Shown: positions 1 through 10,214, counted from the stretch's first letter. The stretch: 64,000 bases of DNA from Pseudidiomarina aquimaris (GCF_003987395.1 NZ_PIPT01000001.1:310001-374000); one strand, 5' to 3'. Translations and numbers: made by a program. Notes: a model not told the origin generated them from the letters alone.

Positions 1-1174
1 AATCGAGACAGAGTGCTATTAAGGCGCCTTTGGCGTAATAGCTGACAATCGCATTCGGCGCATTCTCGTCTTGTTTATAAAAACGGTTCCACGCCTGCAA
101 ACTTGAATCACCAACCGTATGACGGTCAACGCCGACGCCACGATGCACGCGAGCTAGGGTATCGCCCAGCAAGCTCAAGTAGGTCGGGGCATCAATTAAC
201 CCAGCTTCGTGTAGGATGAAATCATCAAAATAGGAGGTGATGCCTTCATAAAACCACAACTGCCGCGTGTATTGCTCCGCGTCGAGCTCGTAAGGTATGA
301 AATCCTTTGGCTTCAGGGTTTTAATGTTCCAACTGTGAAAATACTCGTGACTACACAGGCTTAAAAACGTGCGGTAGTCGCTATCAATGGCAGTGCGTGT
401 ACCTGGACTCACGAGATCTTTACGAGAACACATCAGTGCTGTTGAATTTCGATGTTCAAGGCCGCCAAAACCTTTACCCACCACCATAGTTAGAAACAAA
501 TACTCTTTAAATGGCACTTGCTTTTCAAACATGGAGATCTGTTGTTCACAGATACGCGCGAGGTCGCCACAGATACGCTCAACATCGGCAAAGTTTCGCC
601 CAGCGGTGACAAAGGAGTGTTTGATACCGCCGGCGATGAACTCATGAATACCGAGATCGCCCAAGAGGAAAGGGTAGTCAATCAACTCTTCATAGCTCTG
701 CGCTCGGAACCTACCGGCACCGAAGCTTTCACCTGACACGCGCGGCATGCCTGTTGCGACACGCCAATGCTGACAGCTGTCATGCAGTTCGAGTGTTAAC
801 TCGATGGCCTCGTTGGTTCGCCCCGCGACAGCGAGACACAAGCTGCTGTTATTGAAAAAGCCCCAGAGCTGGTCGAGATAGGCACTACGCACCGATAAAT
901 CGAACGCATAGACTTGATAGTGCACGGTTATTTCTTGTGCTTCAGGGCACTCAATTCGCCACGTCTGTTTATCGCGTGCCGTAATATCAAGTACCTTGCC
1001 GTTAGCTTCGGCACGCAAATCAAGAATATTACGCGCGAAATCACGGATCATATAGCTTCCAGGAATCCACGCGGGGAGTTTCAGGTCAATATGTGTAGCG
1101 TTGCTGACGTCAAGCTCTAAACGCACCGCAAATTGATGGCCATGTGGATCGAGGGGAGAAATATGAAAATGCAT
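1..1174 (-). CDS. M61 family metallopeptidase (glycyl aminopeptidase-like), 3' end cut by window
   Basis: About 391 N-terminal residues are visible; the C-terminus runs off the left edge. The minus-strand frame is open from the ATG at 1172-1174 (preceded by an AAGG) to base 1. It starts MHFHISPLDPHGHQF, typical of the M61 N-terminal beta domain, and has a zinc motif HEYFHSW at about residues 275-281 (bases 330-350), the HExxH signature with the M61-type following SWN. M61 enzymes are zinc aminopeptidases that prefer N-terminal Gly or Ala. No signal peptide is seen, so it is probably cytoplasmic. A PDZ domain, usual in this family, would lie in the missing part. Divergent from the histidine kinase at 1332. 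Confidence 0.87.
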   Translation of the reverse strand, partial: MHFHISPLDPHGHQFAVRLELDVSNATHIDLKLPAWIPGSYMIRDFARNILDLRAEANGKVLDITARDKQTWRIECPEAQEITVHYQVYAFDLSVRSAYLDQLWGFFNNSSLCLAVAGRTNEAIELTLELHDSCQHWRVATGMPRVSGESFGAGRFRAQSYEELIDYPFLLGDLGIHEFIAGGIKHSFVTAGRNFADVERICGDLARICEQQISMFEKQVPFKEYLFLTMVVGKGFGGLEHRNSTALMCSRKDLVSPGTRTAIDSDYRTFLSLCSHEYFHSWNIKTLKPKDFIPYELDAEQYTRQLWFYEGITSYFDDFILHEAGLIDAPTYLSLLGDTLARVHRGVGVDRHTVGDSSLQAWNRFYKQDENAPNAIVSYYAKGALIALCLD

Positions 1175-1270
1175 CGTTGCAACCTTGTCGTTGAAAATTC
1201 CAGCGAGTCAATGCCGTCATGTTAGCATGCGGCGATTTCGCTATGTAGTATTTTGCATGCGATAAATGGA

Positions 1271-1299
1271 CCGACAGCAAGACCATGAAAGGGTATAAT
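1271..1299 (+). promoter_or_regulatory. Putative sigma-70 promoter of the LytS/LytTR operon
   Basis: A perfect TATAAT at 1294-1299 is preceded at 17 bp by CCGACA (1271-1276, 4 of 6 to TTGACA). It lies 33 bp upstream of the histidine kinase start, in the divergent gap with the M61 peptidase. Confidence 0.55.
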
Positions 1300-1331
1300 C
1301 GATGTCACTAAGTCGTTAAATCAGGTGAGAA

Positions 1332-2417
1332 ATGCCGGTCATAGGACGTTGGAAAGCATTATTAGACGATCGCAACCGATTTTTCTGGGTGCTGCAAGCA
1401 GCTGGATGGTTGGGCTATGCGCTCGTGCAATACATCGGTTCATTGATGCACGAGATGCGTGATGTCTACATTCTTATTATCTTACTAGGCGCCTATGCTG
1501 GCTTTTTGTTGACGGTACCTTTGCGCTATCTGTATCGTCGGATTTGGGATAGCCCACCGTGGCTATTGGTCCTTATTGTGCTTGCCGCCGCCTATTTTTC
1601 AGCGAGTATTTGGGCAGTTATCGATAACGCGACCTATTGGGAAATATATAAATTTGGCTTTCGCCCCGAAAACAATTGGTTCTATTTCAAAAATACCCTA
1701 GCCAAGTTCTACATTATGTTGAGCTGGAGCGGTCTTTATTTCGGTATTAAATATTACCAAATGCTGCAAGACGAAAAGCAAAAGGCATTGATGGCTACTT
1801 CGATGGCTCACCAAGCACAGTTAAAAATGCTGCGTTATCAATTAAACCCTCACTTTTTGTTTAATACCTTGAATGCTATTTCAACGCTTATTCTGATTAA
1901 AGAGAATGACTTAGCTAACAAAATGATGAGTAAATTGAGCTCGTTCTTGCGCTTCTCACTTGATAACGAGCCGATTAAGAAAATACCTTTAGCACGCGAA
2001 ATTGAAGCCTTGATGCTCTACCTTGATATCGAAAAGGTTCGTTTCGACGAACGCCTTAATGTCGACATCAACATTAGTGATGAAGCGCAACACGCATTAG
2101 TCCCAAGTTTGATCTTGCAGCCGTTAATTGAGAACTCAATAAAATATGCTATTGCCAAACTCGAAGAGGGCGGTGAAATTAGTATTCAGGCAGAGCGGCT
2201 GGCTGACGAGCTCGTCGTCGTGGTTGCGGACAATGGCCCAGGTATCGAAAAACCTTCACAAGACCTTATTCGCAGTGGCGGCGTCGGCCTTGCGAATACA
2301 CGCGATCGTTTACAGGCCTTGTATGGAAAGAGCTACTCATTTACATTATCCTCTAATGGTCCTTCAGGCATGCGTGTCGAAATACGCATCCCCTTCGAAC
2401 AGGTTGAGGTTTCATGA
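1332..2417 (+). CDS. LytS/AlgZ-type membrane sensor histidine kinase
   Basis: Sensor half of a two-component pair. Residues 15-140 contain about four hydrophobic segments and form a membrane module without a recognisable ligand domain. The His_kinase core follows: phosphoacceptor H174 in LNPHFLFNTLNAIS, an N box around N268 (LQPLIENSIKYA) and a G box DNGPG at 300-304. The 361-residue length fits the LytS/YehU class. The stop overlaps the regulator start by 4 bp (ATGA), so the two are translationally coupled and very likely cognate. The RBS is AGGTGAGA. The signal sensed cannot be told from sequence. Confidence 0.92.
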   Translation: MPVIGRWKALLDDRNRFFWVLQAAGWLGYALVQYIGSLMHEMRDVYILIILLGAYAGFLLTVPLRYLYRRIWDSPPWLLVLIVLAAAYFSASIWAVIDNATYWEIYKFGFRPENNWFYFKNTLAKFYIMLSWSGLYFGIKYYQMLQDEKQKALMATSMAHQAQLKMLRYQLNPHFLFNTLNAISTLILIKENDLANKMMSKLSSFLRFSLDNEPIKKIPLAREIEALMLYLDIEKVRFDERLNVDINISDEAQHALVPSLILQPLIENSIKYAIAKLEEGGEISIQAERLADELVVVVADNGPGIEKPSQDLIRSGGVGLANTRDRLQALYGKSYSFTLSSNGPSGMRVEIRIPFEQVEVS

Positions 2418-3241
2418 CAAGCAAAATTCGCACTTTAGTTGTTGATGATGAGTCACTTGCTCGTCGCGGTCTTATCGTGCGTTTGCAAGATTTTCCGCAG
2501 GTTGAACTATTGGATGAATGCCAAAGTGCTCGACAAGCGCTGGAAAAGATTGTCGAACTGCAGCCTGATCTGATTTTCTTAGACATCCAAATGCCGGGCA
2601 TGAATGGCTTTGAGTTGTTGCGCGAAGTGAAAGCGAAGGGCATTACGCTGCCCATCGTCGTTTTCGTGACCGCTTATGACCAATATGCGATTAAAGCTTT
2701 TGAAGTTCGCGCCATCGATTATTTGCTCAAGCCGGTTGATCACGAACGTCTAGCCCTCGCATTAGACCGAGTCAGTAAGAATCTTGTGCAACGTGAACGA
2801 AATGCGCAACAAGAGCGTATGTTAAATTTACTTGCGGATGCCACGGGTGAAGACTGTGAAGCCATACTGCGCAAGTTGGCTGAAAATGAAACGGTCGGCG
2901 CCTCGCGGTACCCTGAGCATATTGCGATAAAAGAAAGTGGTGAAATAACTCGGGTCGCCATTAACTCGATCGAATGGGTCGATGCGGCGGGTGATTACAT
3001 GTGTATTCATGCGGCGAATGAAACGCATATTTTGCGCCGTACCATGAAAGAGTTGGAAGAAGAGTTGAACCCGAATCGGTTTCAGCGCATCCACCGCTCA
3101 GCAATTGTTAACTTAGACCAGATTGAAAAGTTATGTAGCCGCCAAAACGGTGAATATCATATCGTCTTAAAGAATGGTAAAGAACTTAAAGTCAGTCGCA
3201 GTTACAAAGAACGGATCAAAAAGCTTATTTTAAGTACCTAA
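2414..3241 (+). CDS. LytTR-family response regulator
   Basis: Receiver domain at residues 5-125 with acidic pocket VDDE (10-13), phosphoacceptor D57 in LIFLDIQMPGMNG, T86 and K106. A LytTR DNA-binding domain follows at about 170-273 (IEWVDAAGDYMCIH, FQRIHRSAIVNL). LytTR regulators bind pairs of direct repeats in promoters. It overlaps the upstream kinase gene by 4 bp. The arrangement matches AlgR/YehT-type systems. Targets are unknown; the lipoprotein 22 bp downstream may be co-transcribed. Confidence 0.95.
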   Translation: MTSKIRTLVVDDESLARRGLIVRLQDFPQVELLDECQSARQALEKIVELQPDLIFLDIQMPGMNGFELLREVKAKGITLPIVVFVTAYDQYAIKAFEVRAIDYLLKPVDHERLALALDRVSKNLVQRERNAQQERMLNLLADATGEDCEAILRKLAENETVGASRYPEHIAIKESGEITRVAINSIEWVDAAGDYMCIHAANETHILRRTMKELEEELNPNRFQRIHRSAIVNLDQIEKLCSRQNGEYHIVLKNGKELKVSRSYKERIKKLILST

Positions 3242-3263
3242 CCCCCAAAAGGAGCACAAAATA

Positions 3264-4130
3264 GTGACGACTCAACAACGCTTCATCATTATTGTGCTCA
3301 CCCTAAGCGCTCTGTTAACGGGCTGCTCTACACAATTTGGTTACCGTTTTGCCGATACTTATCTCGAGTGGCAACTTGGCAAATATGTCGATATTTCCGG
3401 CCAACTCGAAACCGATGTCGATGCCTCGATCGATGAACTCCATATGTGGCACGCGCGCTCGGAACTCCCGCGCTACCGTGACCTTCTTGATCAGCTTTTA
3501 GACGATTTAGATCATGGTGCGATTGACGCACAACGGCTATTTGATTACACCGATAACCTATACGGCTTGTGGCAAGATATTCGTCTGCAGGTAACGCCTT
3601 ATGCAAAAGAGTACTTGCCGCGGCTTTCCTTACAGCAACGCACTCAGCTTATCGCGAATTTGCGCGAACGGCTGGATGAAGAACGCGAAGAAGCGCGCGC
3701 AATGAGTGCCGAAGAGCGGTTTGAGCGAAGTTTCGATCGCGCAATTGAACGGGCGAATGATTGGCTTGGCAGGGTACATCAAGAACAGCGCCGCATGATT
3801 CGCCGCTGGCTGCAAGAACGAGATGATAGCGATGCGTTATGGCTGGAATATCAGGAGGTTTGGCTTGCGCGTTTCGCGGAAGTTTTAGCTGAGCCGGAAG
3901 CAGCCGATTTTGCCACGCAAATTGACGCTTTGTTCACTAATCCTGAGCAATTTCGCTCAGCGGAGTTGCAAGCGCAAAGCCAAGCAAATAGGGAACTCGC
4001 TGTCGCGGTGATGTTGGTTATTTACCAAAGTCTCAGCCCGCAACAAGAGCAACACCTGAAGAATACGCTGCGTGAGTACCGCGCGACGTTAACCGATCTG
4101 ATTGACGCCTACGCGGTTCCTGCGGATTAA
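3264..4130 (+). CDS. DUF6279-type lipoprotein
   Basis: 288 residues with a lipoprotein signal: hydrophobic stretch IIIVLTLSALLTGC with C21 as the lipobox cysteine, followed by S-T-Q. The mature part is helical and charged. The pattern 'GYRFADTYLEWQLGKYVDIS' near the N-terminus is the one I associate with DUF6279 proteins of marine gammaproteobacteria; function unknown. Start is GTG at 3264 behind a good RBS (AAAAGGAGCA, 3247-3256). It is 22 bp after the response regulator, so likely in the same transcript. It converges on pykA with only one base between the stop codons and no terminator hairpin there. Confidence 0.75.
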   Translation: MTTQQRFIIIVLTLSALLTGCSTQFGYRFADTYLEWQLGKYVDISGQLETDVDASIDELHMWHARSELPRYRDLLDQLLDDLDHGAIDAQRLFDYTDNLYGLWQDIRLQVTPYAKEYLPRLSLQQRTQLIANLRERLDEEREEARAMSAEERFERSFDRAIERANDWLGRVHQEQRRMIRRWLQERDDSDALWLEYQEVWLARFAEVLAEPEAADFATQIDALFTNPEQFRSAELQAQSQANRELAVAVMLVIYQSLSPQQEQHLKNTLREYRATLTDLIDAYAVPAD

Positions 4131-4131
4131 C

Positions 4132-5568
4132 CTATTTCACTTCGATGATTTTACAAGTATTGGTGGAGCCAACGGTTTCCATTACATCACCGTAGGTCAA
4201 AACCACAATGTCTCCAGCCACCACGTGACCGAGTGCTTTAACTTCGGCGATGGCGTCTTGCACTAAATTTTCCGGCTTGCTTTGGGTGGAATCAAACGCA
4301 ATCGGGTAGACACCTCGGTAGAGTGCACAACGATTACGGCTCGCGGTATGACGCGAAAGCGAGAAAATAGGCAGTATGGTGTGGATCCGCGACATCAATT
4401 TGGCGGTTGAGCCGGATTCCGTTAAGGCAATAATAGCTTTTACGCCAGCCAAGTGGGTGGCCGCATACATTGCCGTAATTGCGGTCGCTTCTTGGGTATT
4501 GGTAAAGGTTTCTTCCAAGTCTTTGCGGTCGAGTCGAGCCGAAGGATGCTCCTCAGCGCCTAGACAAATCTCTGCCATGGCTTTCACCGTCGCGATAGGG
4601 TGTTTGCCTGCAGCTGTCTCGGCCGAGAGCATCACTGCGTCGGTGCCATCAAGCACCGCATTGGCAACGTCCATAACCTCGGCGCGGGTAGGCATGGAGT
4701 TTTCAATCATCGACTCCATCATTTGCGTTGCCGTGATCACCACCTTATTGAGTTGGCGAGCGCGTTCGATAATACGTTTCTGTTTACCGACCAACTGCGC
4801 ATCACCAATTTCCACACCCAAGTCACCACGCGCGACCATCACCGCCTCGGAGGCGCGAATAATATCGTCGAGCGCAGCATCGTTGGCGACCGCTTCAGCG
4901 CGTTCAATTTTGGCGCAAAGCATGCCGGTACCATTTGCTGCTCGCAATAGACGGCGGGCTTCGTTCATGTCAGCGCCTGATCGCGGGAATGATACTGCAA
5001 GGTAATCAACGCCAATCTCTGCGGCTAACTTAATATCCTCAAGATCTTTCTCGGTAAGCGCCGCAGCAGAAAGACCACCACCTAAGCGGTTGATGCCTTT
5101 ATTGTTAGAAAGCTTGCCACCAACCAAAACCGTGGTGATGACTTTTGCACCCTCGACTTTATCCACTCGCAAACGTAAACGGCCATCATCTAACAATAGA
5201 ATGTCGCCGGGCTCTACGTCTTGGGGTAACTCTTTATAATCAATACCGACCGCTTGGCCAGTGCCTGCGTCTCGCGCCAAGTCGCCATCAAGCACAAAGG
5301 TATCGCCTTCATCGAGCGTCACCGCATCGTGGACAAACTTAGCGATACGTATTTTAGGGCCTTGTAAGTCGCCAAGAATCGCAACGTGGGTACCAACCTC
5401 AGCACAAATGTCACGCACCATTTGCGCGCGCTGCTTGTGATCATCTGCAGTACCGTGGGAAAAATTCAGTCGAACCACGTTAGCACCGGCCTTGATAAGC
5501 GCTTCTAAGGTACTGCGGTTATCGGTTGCGGGCCCAAGTGTGGTCACAATTTTGGTACGGCGTAACAT
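4132..5568 (-). CDS. pykA: Pyruvate kinase (PykA type)
   Basis: Converts phosphoenolpyruvate and ADP to pyruvate and ATP in the cytoplasm. 478 residues from ATG 5566-5568, chosen over the upstream ATGs because of the strong RBS AAGGAGTCTTAC just before it and because the family begins at [15 protein letters not shown]. Motifs seen: [31 protein letters not shown], the signature [10 protein letters not shown] and C-terminal GSTNTCKI. Length and residues match E. coli PykA (AMP/sugar-phosphate responsive) better than PykF. Divergent from gap. Confidence 0.97.
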   Translation of the reverse strand: MLRRTKIVTTLGPATDNRSTLEALIKAGANVVRLNFSHGTADDHKQRAQMVRDICAEVGTHVAILGDLQGPKIRIAKFVHDAVTLDEGDTFVLDGDLARDAGTGQAVGIDYKELPQDVEPGDILLLDDGRLRLRVDKVEGAKVITTVLVGGKLSNNKGINRLGGGLSAAALTEKDLEDIKLAAEIGVDYLAVSFPRSGADMNEARRLLRAANGTGMLCAKIERAEAVANDAALDDIIRASEAVMVARGDLGVEIGDAQLVGKQKRIIERARQLNKVVITATQMMESMIENSMPTRAEVMDVANAVLDGTDAVMLSAETAAGKHPIATVKAMAEICLGAEEHPSARLDRKDLEETFTNTQEATAITAMYAATHLAGVKAIIALTESGSTAKLMSRIHTILPIFSLSRHTASRNRCALYRGVYPIAFDSTQSKPENLVQDAIAEVKALGHVVAGDIVVLTYGDVMETVGSTNTCKIIEVK

Positions 5569-5632
5569 GTAAGACTCCTTGCTGCAGACATTTGCGTAAT
5601 GGCGAAAGTTCTTGTTGTTCATTCGGCTCGGA

Positions 5633-5638
5633 ATTATA
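5633..5638 (-). promoter_or_regulatory. Putative -10 box of pykA
   Basis: Reverse-strand TATAAT at 5638-5633, 65 bp upstream of the pykA start, in the pykA/gap divergent gap. No convincing -35 partner was found at 16-18 bp. Confidence 0.4.
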
Positions 5639-5666
5639 GCATGGGCAGCAAACGGAAACAGACCTT

Positions 5667-5696
5667 CTGGCACTTAAGGGTGGTTTTAAGTACAAT
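5667..5696 (+). promoter_or_regulatory. Putative gap promoter
   Basis: CTGGCA (5667-5672) and TACAAT (5691-5696) are separated by 18 bp, 4 of 6 and 5 of 6 matches to sigma-70 boxes. The -10 lies 55 bp before the gap ATG. Confidence 0.4.
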
Positions 5697-5751
5697 AGCG
5701 CGCACTTTTTTCTGTTTCGTTTCTTTTTCACCGTAACGCAAGGGTAATCGC

Positions 5752-7197
5752 ATGAGTGACCAACAGCAGGATATGACCTTACAAAGCTGGCAGGAGCGCC
5801 AGGAATACGCCGAAATGATGCAACCACTAATTGGCCGTTTGTATCGTAACTACGGCGTGGAAATTTTGGTCTATGGCCGTTCTCTGTTAAATGTTGACAC
5901 TATCAACATTATCAAAGCACACCGTTTGATCCGTCGTCATGAAGGTATCAAATTACGCCTACGTGAAAGCTTCCCATTTATCGAAGCCCTTAGCAAAATG
6001 CGTCTGGCGCCAGCGCGCGTCGACCTTGGCAAACTAGCTTTCAATTACTTGCATAAAGATGCGGGTAAGGGTGCTTCGGTTGAAGACTATTTGCATACTG
6101 AACTTGCCGATATCGTGGACAAAGCCGACGAGATCCCTGCACAAGACGTAGTTCTCTATGGTTTCGGTCGTATTGGTCGCTTGCTTGCACGCTTGTTGAT
6201 TGAGCGTAACGGCAGCAACAACAAAATGCGTTTGCGCGCTATCGTAGTGCGTGGTGGACGTGACGGTGATCTTGAAAAACGTGCAAGTCTGTTGCGTCGT
6301 GACTCAGTGCATGGTCCATTTAACGGTTCTATCACCGTTGACCATGAAAACTGTGCGATTCGCGCCAACGGTACCAGCATCAAAGTGATTTATTCTGATG
6401 GCCCAGATCAAGTCGATTACACCCAATACGGTATCGACAATGCAATCGTTATCGATAACACCGGTATTTGGAAGGATGAAGCAGGCTTAGGACTGCACCT
6501 GAAGTCAAAAGGCGTCAAAAAAGTTCTTTTGACCGCACCTTCAAAAGGTGACATCAAAAACATCGTTTACGGTGTCAACCACGACATGGTGCAACCAGAA
6601 GACCTTATTGTCAGCGCAGCAAGCTGTACTACCAACGCGATTACGCCGGTACTCAAAGCTGTTCACGATCATTACACGATCCGTAATGGCCATGTTGAAA
6701 CGGTGCATTCATACACCAATGACCAAAACTTGATCGATAACTACCACAAAGCTGAGCGTCGTGGTCGTTCTGCACCTTTGAACATGGTTCTAACCTCAAC
6801 CGGAGCAGCCAAAGCTGTCGCTAAAGCACTCCCTGAGTTAGCTGGTAAATTGACCGGTAACGCCATTCGCGTACCTACGCCGAATGTTTCAATGGCGATC
6901 ATGAACCTCAATCTTGGGCAAGAAACCAGCAAAGATGAGCTCAATGCCTTCTTGCGTGACCAAGCCTTGCACTCAGACCTGCAAGCGCAAATCGACTACA
7001 CTGCCTCAACTGAAATCGTTTCAACCGATTTAGTTGGCTCGCGTTACGCCGGTGTTGTTGATTCGCAAGCCACCATCGTTGATGGTGATCGTGCCGTGCT
7101 GTACGTTTGGTATGACAACGAATTTGGCTATAGCTGCCAGGTCATTCGTGTCGCCGAACAAATGGCGGGTCAGCAACTTATGAATCTACCGAAGTAA
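5752..7197 (+). CDS. gap: Glyceraldehyde-3-phosphate dehydrogenase, long marine-gamma type
   Basis: Oxidises glyceraldehyde 3-phosphate to 1,3-bisphosphoglycerate. At 481 residues it is about 140 longer than classical GapA. The extra part is an N-terminal helical region (1-125) before the Rossmann motif GFGRIGR (137-143). The catalytic cysteine is C292 in SAASCTTNAITP. WYDNEFGYSCQV near the C-terminus is the usual NAD-domain closing helix. This long form is common in Vibrio, Shewanella and Pseudomonas relatives. It sits head-to-head with pykA, suggesting coordinated lower glycolysis or gluconeogenesis. A rho-independent terminator follows. Confidence 0.95.
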   Translation: MSDQQQDMTLQSWQERQEYAEMMQPLIGRLYRNYGVEILVYGRSLLNVDTINIIKAHRLIRRHEGIKLRLRESFPFIEALSKMRLAPARVDLGKLAFNYLHKDAGKGASVEDYLHTELADIVDKADEIPAQDVVLYGFGRIGRLLARLLIERNGSNNKMRLRAIVVRGGRDGDLEKRASLLRRDSVHGPFNGSITVDHENCAIRANGTSIKVIYSDGPDQVDYTQYGIDNAIVIDNTGIWKDEAGLGLHLKSKGVKKVLLTAPSKGDIKNIVYGVNHDMVQPEDLIVSAASCTTNAITPVLKAVHDHYTIRNGHVETVHSYTNDQNLIDNYHKAERRGRSAPLNMVLTSTGAAKAVAKALPELAGKLTGNAIRVPTPNVSMAIMNLNLGQETSKDELNAFLRDQALHSDLQAQIDYTASTEIVSTDLVGSRYAGVVDSQATIVDGDRAVLYVWYDNEFGYSCQVIRVAEQMAGQQLMNLPK

Positions 7198-7210
7198 TCT
7201 AAGACAATAA

Positions 7211-7239
7211 CAAAAGCGCCAACCGGCGCTTTTGTTTTG
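7211..7239 (+). terminator. Rho-independent terminator after gap
   Basis: Perfect 10-bp stem CAAAAGCGCC / GGCGCTTTTG with loop AACC (7211-7234), followed by TTTTG. Confidence 0.85.
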
Positions 7240-7266
7240 CCAACTCGAAAAAAATAGGGAAACACA

Positions 7267-8397
7267 ATGTTCATTACAGCTAATTTTGATAGCGGCAACA
7301 TTGACGTCATTCGTGCTGAAGACGCAACTGATATTGAATTGCAAATTCGCCGTGACAACCAATCTGATTTTTACCAATGGTTCCACTTTAAACTCTACGG
7401 CGAAGTGGGAACCGAACATGTGATGCGTATCACAAACGCAGGCGAATCAGCTTATCCTGACGGTTGGAAAGAGTATTCAGCGCTTGCCTCTTATGACCGT
7501 GAAACTTGGTTTCGTGTACCCACTCAGTTCGATGGCAAGACATTAACCATTGCCTATACACCAGAACAAGAAAGTGTTTACTTTGCTTACTTCGTTCCTT
7601 ATTCGTATGAACGTCATCAGGATTTGATCCAGTGGGCGCAACAGTCAAGCTTAGTGGAACATGTCTTTCTAGGTCCAACACTTGACGGTCGCGACATGAA
7701 CCTTTTGGTCATCGGTGAACCGGACGACAGCAAACGCAAGATTTGGGTAACTGCACGCCAACACCCTGGTGAAAGTATGGCTGAGTGGTTTATCGAGGGC
7801 ATGTTGGGACGCTTACTCGATGACGAAGACGGGGCAGCGCGCAAGCTACTACAAAATAACGTGTTTTATGTTGTTCCGAACATGAACCCAGATGGCAGCG
7901 TACGCGGTCACCTGCGTACCAATGCGGTGGGCACCAACCTTAACCGCGAATGGGCTGAGCCGACCTTAGAGAAGAGTCCGGAAGTTTACTACGTACTTAA
8001 GGCGATGGATGAGACGGGTGTTGACCTTTACTTGGATATCCATGGCGACGAGAACTTACCGTATAACTTCCTCGCCGGTTGTGAAGGCGTGCCTTGCTAT
8101 AACGAGCGCCATGACAAACTAGCACAGCAATTCAAAGATACCTTGTTAGCGATTACGCCAGAGTTCCAAACTGAATTTGGCTATGAAGTTGATAAGCCAG
8201 GCGAAGCCAACCTCACCGTAGCAAGCAACGCAGTTTCTGAGCGTTTCGACTGTTTGGCCTTTACCTTAGAAATGCCATTTAAAGATAATGCCAACTTGCC
8301 GGACGAAGATTTTGGCTGGTCGGCGAATCGCAGCGCTCAATTAGGAGCAGATGTTCTAAGTGCGGTTTATGCGGTAGCAAATAACTTGCGCGATTAA
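7267..8397 (+). CDS. M14-family zinc carboxypeptidase with M14_N domain
   Basis: 376 residues. An N-terminal beta domain (1-120, like cytosolic carboxypeptidases) is followed by an M14 catalytic domain. Zinc ligands are H166 and E169 in ARQHPGESMAEW and H259 in LDIHGDE. The catalytic glutamate is E335 in FTLEMPF, and substrate-binding NxR is TNLNREW. It lacks a signal peptide, so it is predicted cytosolic. Related bacterial enzymes remove C-terminal residues from peptides, and eukaryotic relatives deglutamylate tubulin; the substrate here is unknown. RBS AATAGGGAAACACA precedes the ATG. Confidence 0.9.
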   Translation: MFITANFDSGNIDVIRAEDATDIELQIRRDNQSDFYQWFHFKLYGEVGTEHVMRITNAGESAYPDGWKEYSALASYDRETWFRVPTQFDGKTLTIAYTPEQESVYFAYFVPYSYERHQDLIQWAQQSSLVEHVFLGPTLDGRDMNLLVIGEPDDSKRKIWVTARQHPGESMAEWFIEGMLGRLLDDEDGAARKLLQNNVFYVVPNMNPDGSVRGHLRTNAVGTNLNREWAEPTLEKSPEVYYVLKAMDETGVDLYLDIHGDENLPYNFLAGCEGVPCYNERHDKLAQQFKDTLLAITPEFQTEFGYEVDKPGEANLTVASNAVSERFDCLAFTLEMPFKDNANLPDEDFGWSANRSAQLGADVLSAVYAVANNLRD

Positions 8398-8466
8398 TGC
8401 GCGCAAGTTAGTTTTAAATAACCATAATCACAATAAATAACGATAACAATTCGCAAGGGGGACACC

Positions 8467-10152
8467 TTGGAAGCGATTAACAACTTTCTCTTGCTGCTCG
8501 ATAGCTATCTTGGCTCGGCAGCTTACTTTCCCTACATCCTTTTGGGTGTAGGTATTTTCTTTACTCTCTACCTCGGTTTTCCACAGATCCGCTTCTTTGG
8601 ACACGCTTGGAAAGTTGTCACGGGTAAATTTGACAAAAAGGGCGCACAAGGCGACACCAGTCACTTCCAAGCCCTCTCTACGGCTCTTTCGGGAACCGTA
8701 GGTACTGGTAATATCGGTGGTGTAGCGTTAGCTATCTTTTTAGGGGGTCCTGCTGCACTGTTTTGGATGTGGGTGACTGCATTCTTGGGTATGACCACTA
8801 AGTTTGTTGAGGTCACACTTTCGCACAAGTACCGCGTAAAAACCGAAGACGGCACGATGGCTGGCGGCCCGATGTACTATATGGACCGACGCTTAAACAT
8901 GAAATGGCTGGCAGTGATCTTTGCGATCGCAACCATTATCAGTTCCTTCGGTACCGGTAACATGCCGCAAATTAACAACATCGCGCAAAGTATGGAAATG
9001 AGCTTTGGCTTTGACCCAATGCTTACCGGTGGTGTTTTAGCTATTCTTCTTGCCATGGTCATTATCGGTGGCATCAAACGTATTGCTGCCGTTACTTCGA
9101 AAATCGTCCCGATTATGGGTGTGTTGTATGTCATCGGTGCATTGAGCGTTATTTTCTATAACGTTGACCAAATTGGCCCATCGTTCGCTGCCATCTTTAC
9201 CGATGCCTTTACGGGCTCAGCAGCCACCGGCGGTTTCTTGGGTGCGACGTTTGCCTACGCCTTCAACCGCGGCGTTAACCGTGGTCTATTTTCGAATGAA
9301 GCAGGTCAAGGTTCGGCACCGATCGCGCACGCGTCTGCACGTGCTGACGAGCCAGTTTCTGAAGGTTTGGTTTCCATTCTTGAACCCTTCATTGACACCA
9401 TCATCGTTTGTACACTTACCGGTTTGGTTATCTTGTCTTCAGGTGTATGGAATCAGAAGCATGAAAACACCTTCTCGCGTACCGACTTAGAGATCGTAGC
9501 GGGTAATTACAACGATAGCGTTGACGCTGACCGTACGGCCCTCTATCACTACCTCAACGGCACCGATGAGAATACCATCGAGAAGTTTACTGGTACGATT
9601 CAAGTCCGGGACGGCGCAGCAGTATCAAACGGTTACACGCTATTGCACGCACGTTCGGTTGCGGAAAATGTACGCTTTATCGTTGCTGGTGAGGATCCGT
9701 ACACGGGTACGCTGCGGATCGATAATGGGCGCTTGATGAAAGAAGACATCGTGATTGTTGGCGAGAGTCTGGTACATTCCGCAGCGCTTACCTCAATTGC
9801 CTTTAGCAATGGTTTCCTTGGCAGTGCAGGGGAGTACATCGTACCGATAAGCTTAATGCTCTTCGCATTCTCGACCGCCATCGCTTGGTCGTATTATGGT
9901 GACCGAGCAGTCGTTTACTTGTTCGGCCAAAAAGGCGTGATGCCGTATCGCATCATCTATGTGGCCGGTTTCTTCGTAGCTTCGTTTGCTGACACCACGC
10001 TGGTGTGGACCTTGTCCTATGTGGCGATAGTCTTAATGACCTTACCCAACTTGCTGGGGATTATGTTATTACGCCGCGAGATGAAGGACACTGTGAAGGC
10101 ATACTGGCAAGATTTTGATGCTGAACAAGCGAAAAAGAAAGAACAAGAATAA
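8467..10152 (+). CDS. AGCS-family alanine/glycine:sodium symporter with large extra loop
   Basis: Sodium-coupled amino-acid uptake carrier of the inner membrane. AGCS motifs are visible: [17 protein letters not shown] (71-87), GGPMYYMD and the signature [24 protein letters not shown]. About eleven membrane helices are predicted by eye. The start is TTG at 8467 behind AAGGGGGACACC; no ATG fits. The protein is 561 residues against about 450-490 usual, because of a hydrophilic insert at about 330-438 between GVWN and [12 protein letters not shown] terminator follows at 10186. Confidence 0.92.
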   Translation: MEAINNFLLLLDSYLGSAAYFPYILLGVGIFFTLYLGFPQIRFFGHAWKVVTGKFDKKGAQGDTSHFQALSTALSGTVGTGNIGGVALAIFLGGPAALFWMWVTAFLGMTTKFVEVTLSHKYRVKTEDGTMAGGPMYYMDRRLNMKWLAVIFAIATIISSFGTGNMPQINNIAQSMEMSFGFDPMLTGGVLAILLAMVIIGGIKRIAAVTSKIVPIMGVLYVIGALSVIFYNVDQIGPSFAAIFTDAFTGSAATGGFLGATFAYAFNRGVNRGLFSNEAGQGSAPIAHASARADEPVSEGLVSILEPFIDTIIVCTLTGLVILSSGVWNQKHENTFSRTDLEIVAGNYNDSVDADRTALYHYLNGTDENTIEKFTGTIQVRDGAAVSNGYTLLHARSVAENVRFIVAGEDPYTGTLRIDNGRLMKEDIVIVGESLVHSAALTSIAFSNGFLGSAGEYIVPISLMLFAFSTAIAWSYYGDRAVVYLFGQKGVMPYRIIYVAGFFVASFADTTLVWTLSYVAIVLMTLPNLLGIMLLRREMKDTVKAYWQDFDAEQAKKKEQE

Positions 10153-10185
10153 ACGCTGAAGAGTCAAAATCAGCAACTTATCTAG

Positions 10186-10214
10186 GAGCCCGCAATTTGC
10201 GGGCTCTTTTTTTG
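10186..10214 (+). terminator. Rho-independent terminator after AGCS symporter
   Basis: GAGCCCGC (10186-10193), loop AATTT, GCGGGCTC (10199-10206), then a run of eight T. Confidence 0.9.

Noticed and set aside
4376-5005. 209-codon plus-strand ORF opposite pykA
   Set aside because: Antisense shadow of a clear pyruvate kinase; Ala/Ser/Arg-rich composition is typical of reverse-frame translation.
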